NCBI GenBank assembly: GCA_937924895.1
Contig: CALEYP010000028.1
Span: forward strand, 1-29,476
DNA length: 29,476 bases
Reading direction: 5' to 3'
Source: an uncultured Alphaproteobacteria bacterium
GTDB taxonomy: Bacteria > Pseudomonadota > Alphaproteobacteria > Puniceispirillales > Puniceispirillaceae
The position numbers and the translations under genes are program-made. Positions within the stretch are counted from its first letter, which is position 1. Every line of letters begins with the position of its first letter. The notes under the pieces were generated by a model. The model did no database searches. It was not told the DNA's origin and was given only the letters and a program-made list of their open reading frames with translations. Shown here one piece after another: positions 24,240 to 29,476 of this stretch.

Positions 24240-25529
24240 ATGCATGATATTCGTTTCATCAGAGATTACCCAGAGGCTTTTGATGCCGCTCTTGCCAAAC
24301 GCGGGCTAGCCCCCCTGGCAACTGACATCACATCTCTTGATAGTCAGCGCCGTGCCTTGCAAACAGAAATCCAAGCCTTGCAATCGCGGCGCAATGAAGC
24401 GTCAAAAGAAATTGGGATGCGCAAGGGCAAAGGGGAAGATGCCGATGACCTCATTCAAGAGGTGGCTGATATCAAAGCCAAAGCGCCTGAGTTAGAGGCG
24501 CAAGAGGCTGAATTAGCACAAACCCTTATGGGGCATCTCATGTCATTGCCAAATATTTTGGATGATAGTGTCCCCCAGGGTTCAGATGAAGAAGATAACG
24601 CGCTTGTGCGCACCGTTGGCACATTGCCTAAATTCTCATTCACGCCACAAGACCATGTGACTCTTGGTGAAAATTTGGGCCAGATGGATTTTGCAAATGG
24701 CGCAAAACTGGCTGGTGCACGCTTTGTTGTGTTGCATGACCAATTGGCTCGTCTCGAACGTGCTTTGGCGAGCTTTATGCTCGATACACACACCTCTGAA
24801 TTCGGGTATCGGGAGACGTTGCCGCCAGCAATTGTGAATACCAAGACAATGACAGGCACTGGACAACTACCGAAATTTGCCGAAGATCTCTATGCTGTGG
24901 AAGAGGATAAGTGGCTGATTCCAACGTCCGAGGTGCCTCTTACAAATTTGGCTTCAGATAGCATATTGGATGCTGATAGTTTGCCGCTGCGCATGACGGC
25001 GTACACTCCTTGTTTCCGCGCTGAAGCCGGCTCGGCTGGACGAGACACAAGAGGCATGATCCGCCAGCATCAATTCTCTAAGGTTGAGATGGTCTCCATC
25101 ACAAAGCCAGAGGATTCAGACGCTGAATTAGAGCGTATGACGAATTGCGCTGAGACTATTCTTCAGCGCCTTGGTTTGGCTTATCGTGTAATGAAGCTCT
25201 GTTCGGGTGATACTGGTTTCTCAGCGCAGCAAACTTATGACATTGAGGTTTGGCTTCCAGGGCAAGATGAAGGGCGCGGCATGTATCGTGAAATCTCGTC
25301 TTGTTCAAATTGTTGACCGTTCCAAGCGCGCCGGATGAAGGCAAGAATGCGCAGTGAAGCAGGTGGAGACACTGAATTTGTGCATACATTAAACGGGTCG
25401 GGCCTTGCGATTGGCCGTACAATGATTGCAGTCTTAGAAAATGGGCAGCAAGAAGATGGTACCATTTTACTACCAGAAGCCTTGCATCGCTATATGGGCA
25501 CAGATAGGCTAGTACCAAGCAAGGCTTAA
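24240..25529 (+). pseudogene. serS: Seryl-tRNA synthetase with an in-frame TGA in the catalytic domain
   Basis: Charges tRNA-Ser (class II synthetase). The frame of 429 codons is colinear with SerRS. A long coiled-coil arm (about 30-105) is followed by the motif-2 region AYTPCFRAEAGSAGRDTRGMIRQHQFSKVEMVS, then the block that normally reads EISSCSNC-x-D-FQARR. Here codon 359 (25314-25316) is TGA and the next codon is CCG, giving EISSCSNC-stop-P-FQARRM. Motif 3 (HTLNGSGLAIGRTMIAVLENGQ) follows in the same frame. As written, the product ends at 358 residues and lacks motif 3, so it would be inactive. TGA and TAA both act as normal stops elsewhere in the window. Possible causes are sequence error, a decayed copy or recoding. 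Confidence 0.92.
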
Positions 25530-25550
25530 TCATCTATAAGAGGGGATTTG

Positions 25551-26300
25551 ATGCGCATTCTAATCAGTAATGATGACGGCATAGATGCCTTTGGTCTATC
25601 GCTGCTTGCTGATTTAATGCGCCCCTTTAGCAATGATATTACGATCATTGCGCCTATGGATAATCGCTCTGGGACGGGCCGCTCCTTATCATTAAAGCAA
25701 GATATTCACCTTGCAGATTTAGGGCAGGGACGCTACGCCTGTTCCGGCACGCCCGCAGATTGTGTGATGCTCGGCTTAAATGTCGTGATGAAAGATGCGC
25801 CACCAGATTTGGTTGTGTCTGGTATCAATCACGGCATGAATGCGGCAGATGATATCGGCTATTCAGGGACAATTGGTGCTGCTTTTGAGGCCGCGATTAT
25901 GGGCATACCGGCGATTGCGTTTAGCCAGCATCATGGCGATCAAGAGGCGGATTTTGGTCCGGCGCGCGAAGCAGGGGCAGAGACCATTGCCTATTGTTTG
26001 GCGCATTTGCCAGCGAGACGCACAATCTTAAATATTAATTTTCCCGCCTTGTCAGCAGGGCGGGTAAAAGGCATACGCCCCGCCTTTACGGATATTCATA
26101 AGGCCGGTGATATTATTTATGATGCCGAAACACCGCATCATTATCGGATTGGTCCGTTGCAAATTGATGACGAGGTTCAAAAAGGGTCTGATAGAGCCGC
26201 CCTTGATGATGGGTATGTGTCACTGACACCGCTCAAAATGGATCATACGGATCGCAGCCAAATGGCGCGTTTCTCATCACTGTCTTTTGACAAGGCCTAA
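25551..26300 (+). CDS. surE: 5'/3'-nucleotidase SurE
   Basis: Metal-dependent nucleoside monophosphate phosphatase linked to stationary-phase survival; 249 residues. Active-site features are intact: the N-terminal ISNDDGIDAFGL (metal-binding DD), APMDNRSGTGRSLSL, CSGTPADCVMLGL and VSGINHGMNAADDIGYSGTIGAAFEA. AAGAGGGG precedes the ATG at 25551; a TTG one codon earlier is unlikely. The surE-pcm-LysM/M23 order is widespread in proteobacteria and supports the call. Confidence 0.96.
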   Translation: MRILISNDDGIDAFGLSLLADLMRPFSNDITIIAPMDNRSGTGRSLSLKQDIHLADLGQGRYACSGTPADCVMLGLNVVMKDAPPDLVVSGINHGMNAADDIGYSGTIGAAFEAAIMGIPAIAFSQHHGDQEADFGPAREAGAETIAYCLAHLPARRTILNINFPALSAGRVKGIRPAFTDIHKAGDIIYDAETPHHYRIGPLQIDDEVQKGSDRAALDDGYVSLTPLKMDHTDRSQMARFSSLSFDKA

Positions 26301-26301
26301 G

Positions 26302-26955
26302 ATGTCTGACTTGCAAGATGATGAGCTCTTGGCAGCCAAAGCGCGTCTTATTATGCAATTGCGGTCTTTGGCAATACAAGATGCTGCTGTTTTAAGTGCC
26401 ATTGAGCGCGTGCCACGTGAGTTGTTTTTACCGCGGGCGTTGCGCGCTCATGCTTATGAAAATGCGTCATTGCCTATCGCGCATGGTCAAACCATCAGCC
26501 AACCATATGTTATTGCGAAGTCATTGATAGGGCTTGATATCGCCCCGCAACATCGCGTGCTGGAAATTGGCACGGGGACAGGTTACCAAGCATGCGTTTT
26601 ATCGTATCTTGCGCGGCGTGTATATTCCATTGAACGTATCAGACCCTTATTTGTTGATGCAGAACAACGTATCAGGCAATGCCGCCTCACAAATATCAGC
26701 CTCCGTCATGCAGATGGACAAAAAGGGTGGCCAGAGGCCGCGCCCTTTGACCGCATCATTACAGCTTGCCAGAGTGAAGATGTACCCTCTCATCTGATTG
26801 ATCAACTCAAAGAGGGGGGCATCTTTATTGGCCCCATCGGACCAGCGGGGCAAGAAACATTACAACGGATAAAAAAACTTGCCTCTGGGCTAGAGCGCGA
26901 TACGATAATGGAGGTTCGGTTTGTTCCCATGCTCGCAGGTACAGGATTAACATGA
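26302..26955 (+). CDS. pcm: Protein-L-isoaspartate O-methyltransferase
   Basis: Methylates L-isoaspartyl residues to start repair of aged proteins, using S-adenosylmethionine. The 217 residues show the full Pcm set: VPRELFLPRALRAHAYENASL, the substrate block HGQTISQPYV, the SAM loop VLEIGTGTGYQACVL, YSIERI and the closing IGPIGPAGQETL. This is the canonical copy, in contrast to the divergent paralogue before tolC. The ATG at 26302 lies one base after the surE stop, and the stop overlaps the next gene (ATGA). Confidence 0.95.
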   Translation: MSDLQDDELLAAKARLIMQLRSLAIQDAAVLSAIERVPRELFLPRALRAHAYENASLPIAHGQTISQPYVIAKSLIGLDIAPQHRVLEIGTGTGYQACVLSYLARRVYSIERIRPLFVDAEQRIRQCRLTNISLRHADGQKGWPEAAPFDRIITACQSEDVPSHLIDQLKEGGIFIGPIGPAGQETLQRIKKLASGLERDTIMEVRFVPMLAGTGLT

Positions 26956-27968
26956 TGCAGCGCCGCTATATTGCCCATTCATCTCTTCGGTTGGGAGGTT
27001 TGGTCCTTTTATTGTCTGTTTTATCAGCCTGCCAAGTGCCAGATGTAAGTTTGCCTAAACTATCTCTCACCAGAGAGGCACCGGCCCCTGTTGAAGTGGG
27101 CTCTGGCCGTATTCAGCGGGTGCCAATTCCGGCCAATCGCTTATTGCCTGTCTTAGCTGGTGATACGATTTACAGCCTTGCTACACGCTATCAGATTACA
27201 CCGCAATCATTGATCGCTGATAATGATTTATCACCGCCTTATGCGCTGCAGCAGGGGCAAAACCTTAAAGTCACACCGCGCCGCGAACATGTTGTGAGGC
27301 CGACAGATAGTCTGTTTACCATCTCTCAGCGTTATGCCGTGAGCCAATATCACATTGTTGAGCTGAACCAGCTACCATCTTCGGGGGAATTGGTCGTTGG
27401 GGCTCGTTTGTTGATCCCTGACACACATGATTTTACAGTCTTAGATGGCGGGAAGGGCGCAAATACAGCCCTTGCTAAGCCGGCAGTCGCGCCTACAACG
27501 ACAGTGGCAAAAGTGGCAGCCGCTACGCGGCCCGCCCCACAGGCAAGCCCGCAGCCGCGGAAGAATTTTGTTGCGCCTGCTTTTGGCACGGGTGATGGTT
27601 TTACATGGCCATTAGAAGGCGAAATCATCCAAGATTTTGGTCCAGCTGGTAAGGGGATCCACAATGATGGCGTCAATATCAGAGCGGAACGTGGCTCTCG
27701 TGTATCGACAGCAGCGCCAGGCACTGTGGCCTATATTGGTGAGAATTTAAAAAGCTTTGGAACCTTGGTGCTCGTAAAGCATGATGGCGGATATATTACG
27801 GCCTATGCCCATTTGGATAGTGTCGCTGTGTCAGAGGGCGATATTGTCTCGTCAGGTCAACTATTAGGGCAGGTTGGGCAAACAGGACGTGTGACAAGCC
27901 CGCAGCTTCATTTTGAAGTGCGTTTGTCACGTCAGCCCATTAACCCGCATGATATCATCAAATCATAG
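26952..27968 (+). CDS. LysM/M23 (LytM-like) lipoprotein, NlpD/DipM type with degenerate active site
   Basis: A 338-residue envelope protein. The lipoprotein signal ends in LLSVLSAC with the lipidated Cys at about 27. Two LysM domains follow (VLAGDTIYSLATRYQITPQ and VRPTDSLFTISQRYAVSQ), then a linker and a C-terminal M23 domain (WPLEGEIIQDFGPAGKG to QLHFEVRLSRQPINPHDII). Zinc ligands look lost: the usual H-x-G-V-D reads N-D-G-V-N, and HLH near the end reads QLH. Like NlpD and DipM, it probably activates amidases during cell separation and does not cut peptidoglycan itself. It overlaps pcm by four bases, matching the common surE-pcm-nlpD order. Confidence 0.9.
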   Translation: MMQRRYIAHSSLRLGGLVLLLSVLSACQVPDVSLPKLSLTREAPAPVEVGSGRIQRVPIPANRLLPVLAGDTIYSLATRYQITPQSLIADNDLSPPYALQQGQNLKVTPRREHVVRPTDSLFTISQRYAVSQYHIVELNQLPSSGELVVGARLLIPDTHDFTVLDGGKGANTALAKPAVAPTTTVAKVAAATRPAPQASPQPRKNFVAPAFGTGDGFTWPLEGEIIQDFGPAGKGIHNDGVNIRAERGSRVSTAAPGTVAYIGENLKSFGTLVLVKHDGGYITAYAHLDSVAVSEGDIVSSGQLLGQVGQTGRVTSPQLHFEVRLSRQPINPHDIIKS

Positions 27969-27973
27969 CGCCT

Positions 27974-28828
27974 CTAGCCAATCATCACATTATGGCGCGC
28001 GGCACAATCAATGATAAATTGATGCGCCGTACGGCCTGAACGGTTACCTCTTGCCATCGCCCACTGCAACGCAGGCAGGCGCTCCTCTTCAAAGCTTGTG
28101 GGGATTTCATAATAGGTGATATAGGCGGCGATGATCTCTAAATATTGGTCTTGATCAAGCGCGTGAAAGCCAAGCCACAGGCCAAATCTATCTGAGAGTG
28201 AGATTTTCTCTTCTACCGCTTCGGAGGGATTGATGGCTGTCGAGCGCTCATTATCGATCATTTGGCGTGACATGAGGTGTCTGCGATTTGATGTGGCATA
28301 GAACACAATATTGCTTGGTCGTCCTGTTAAACCACCCTCCAAGGCTGCCTTTAGGGCTTTATAGCTTGTCTCTGCCCCTTCAAATGCCAAATCATCACAA
28401 AAAATGATAAATCGCCCCTCTTGATGGGCAAGATAGGACATGAGGTCGGGTAGGCTAGCGATATCCTCTCTTGCGATTTCTACAATTTTTAGTGAGAAAC
28501 CGTCTTCGATGAGGGCCCCATGAACCGCTTTAACAAGCGATGATTTACCTGTGCCTCTCGCCCCCCATAATAGCGCATTATTCGCAAGCTTACCTTCGGC
28601 AAACCGCTTGGTATTGTCATATAATTGCTGCAATTGTGGGCTGATGCCGCATAACGCTGTCAGAGGGAGGCGCGCAATATGTGAGACAGGGCTGCATTGC
28701 ATCTGCTCAGGGCGCCACACATAACCCTCAGCGTCCATAAGAGGTGTGTTGCTCGATTGGGCAGGCGCCAATCTGTCAAGCGCATCAGCAATTCGATAGA
28801 GTATTTTTGTTGTCTCACTATCAGTCAT
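27974..28828 (-). CDS. DUF815 family P-loop ATPase
   Basis: A 284-residue AAA-like ATPase of unknown cellular role. Walker A is GARGTGKSSLVK (about 89-100) and Walker B is FIIFCDDLAFE. YKALKAALEGGL, IVFYATSNRRHLM and LSDRFGLWLGFHALDQDQYLEII are hallmarks of the DUF815 family. The C-terminus (ALQWAMARGNRSGRTAHQFI) is also family-typical. It lies convergent to the LysM/M23 gene with five bases between stops and divergent from yajC. Its place beside yajC-secD is conserved in alphaproteobacteria, but no function follows from that. Confidence 0.9.
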   Translation of the reverse strand: MTDSETTKILYRIADALDRLAPAQSSNTPLMDAEGYVWRPEQMQCSPVSHIARLPLTALCGISPQLQQLYDNTKRFAEGKLANNALLWGARGTGKSSLVKAVHGALIEDGFSLKIVEIAREDIASLPDLMSYLAHQEGRFIIFCDDLAFEGAETSYKALKAALEGGLTGRPSNIVFYATSNRRHLMSRQMIDNERSTAINPSEAVEEKISLSDRFGLWLGFHALDQDQYLEIIAAYITYYEIPTSFEEERLPALQWAMARGNRSGRTAHQFIIDCAARHNVMIG

Positions 28829-28873
28829 TATTTGCCCTTCATAGTCCTACTCATCATTTGACTCTTTTTGACA

Positions 28874-28902
28874 TTGAAAGCCCTGTCAAGGCAAGCTATT
28901 GT
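28874..28902 (+). promoter_or_regulatory. Sigma-70-type promoter for yajC-secD
   Basis: TTGAAA (28874-28879) and TATTGT (28897-28902) are 17 bases apart, 72 bases before yajC. A second -35-like TTGACA starts six bases earlier and forms a dyad TTGACA-N10-TGTCAA (28868-28889) across the promoter, which could be an operator or two opposed -35 boxes. Confidence 0.45.
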
Positions 28903-28974
28903 GACCAGCATTATGCTTTGCATAGCTTAGAATTCTAGTAACGAGGTTTTACCTCACTTTTGGAGATTAGACTG

Positions 28975-29286
28975 ATGCTTATCAGCCCAGCCTTTGCACA
29001 AGCCGCCGGTGGTGGCGCCTCATTAACAGCGCAATTATTGCCTTTCGTCCTTATCTTTGCGATTTTCTATTTCTTTTTGATCCGTCCTCAGCAAAAGCGG
29101 GCCAAAGAACATCGCGAATTGGTTAATAATGTAAAGCGCGGTGACAAGGTCACAACATCAGGCGGTATCAGAGGCACCATCGCAAAAGCTGTGGCTGAGC
29201 AAGATTATGTCGAAGTTGAAATCGCAAAAGATGTGAAGGTAGAAGTCGTGCGCGGCATGATCGCATCTGTTGAGAAAAAAGACTAA
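28975..29286 (+). CDS. yajC: Preprotein translocase accessory protein YajC
   Basis: Small inner-membrane partner of SecDF; 103 residues. One membrane helix (LLPFVLIFAIFYFFLIRPQ) ends in the family hallmark FLIRPQQKR, followed by a cytoplasmic beta domain with GDKVTTSGGIRGTI. TGGAG lies nine bases before the ATG at 28975; an in-frame TTG at 28960 overlaps that site and is unlikely. It is directly upstream of secD, the standard order. Confidence 0.95.
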   Translation: MLISPAFAQAAGGGASLTAQLLPFVLIFAIFYFFLIRPQQKRAKEHRELVNNVKRGDKVTTSGGIRGTIAKAVAEQDYVEVEIAKDVKVEVVRGMIASVEKKD

Positions 29287-29325
29287 TAAAACAGCCTGCC
29301 CTGACTAGAGATAAGGTGAAATATC

Positions 29326-29476
29326 ATGCTGCAATATGACAGCTGGAAACGAATTTTAGTGCTCCTCGTCATCGTGATGGGGGCAGCCTATGCCCTTCCC
29401 AATGTGATTGGAGAAAGACAGCTAGGCCAATTTCTACCAGGGCAAGCCGTAAATCTCGGTCTTGATTTGCAAGGGG
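29326..29476 (+). CDS. secD: Protein translocase subunit SecD, 5' part (right window edge)
   Basis: Only the first 50 codons are present. The start MLQYDSWKRILVLLVIVMG gives the first membrane helix, and the last visible residues, NLGLDLQGG, are the SecD signature that follows it. The ATG at 29326 has AAGGTGA six bases upstream and lies 39 bases after yajC. SecD with SecF uses proton-motive force to help complete protein export. Confidence 0.92.
   Translation, partial: MLQYDSWKRILVLLVIVMGAAYALPNVIGERQLGQFLPGQAVNLGLDLQG

Noticed and set aside
25311..25320. Selenocysteine at the serS TGA
   Set aside because: SelD is present, but the site is not a Cys position in SerRS, the next residue is also changed, I see no clear SECIS hairpin, and no selA, selB or selC is in the window. 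TGA also ends several normal genes here.

Overview
The window looks like a piece of an alphaproteobacterial chromosome of moderate GC. Gene content and order recall marine SAR116/Rhodospirillales-type genomes, but that finer placement is inference. The main argument is gene order. Two blocks known from many alphaproteobacteria are present: (i) Pcm-like methyltransferase - TolC - PopZ/DUF2497 - valS, and (ii) xthA - erpA - dgt - argS - SPOR protein - scpA - scpB - tatABC - serS - surE - pcm - LysM/M23 protein - DUF815 ATPase - yajC - secD. I see no phage, IS element, CRISPR array or rRNA. Coding density is very high, and no gene-free stretch exceeds 300 bases; the longest is about 185 bases, upstream of the Pcm-like gene.

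Layout. Positions 1-3523 (minus strand) are a selenium module: a flavin reductase, a flavoprotein-SelD fusion and MnmH/SelU (cut by the left edge), linked by a 4-base overlap and an 8-base gap. Positions 3589-5769 (minus) hold a DMT exporter and an MFS permease. Positions 5891-6790 hold a Dam-type adenine methylase with an unusual start region, convergent with a tRNA-Cys gene. Positions 6976-13008 (plus) hold the Pcm-like/tolC/popZ/valS block, followed by ilvD. xthA and erpA (minus) follow behind a strong bidirectional terminator. From 16180 to 26952 the plus strand is almost continuous: dgt, argS, SPOR protein, scpAB, a lone ABC ATPase, tatABC, serS, surE, pcm and the LysM/M23 lipoprotein. 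A DUF815 ATPase (minus) separates these from yajC and the start of secD.

How the genes fit together. The window is mostly housekeeping: translation (valS, argS, serS, tRNA-Cys), tRNA selenation (selD fusion, mnmH), chromosome organisation and polarity (scpAB, popZ), protein export (tatABC, yajC-secD, tolC), envelope and division (SPOR, LysM/M23), nucleotide and DNA repair (dgt, surE, xthA), Fe-S maturation (erpA) and branched-chain amino-acid synthesis (ilvD).

The most striking signal is damage to catalytic signatures of aminoacyl-tRNA synthetases. valS has an in-frame TAA inside its KMSKS loop. serS has an in-frame TGA inside its conserved C-terminal catalytic motif. argS reads HAAH where HxGH is expected. 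In valS and serS the rest of the protein continues colinearly in the same frame, so these are not simple frameshifts. Assembly or consensus error, recent decay with functional copies elsewhere, and translational recoding all remain open; I regard error or decay as more likely than recoding.
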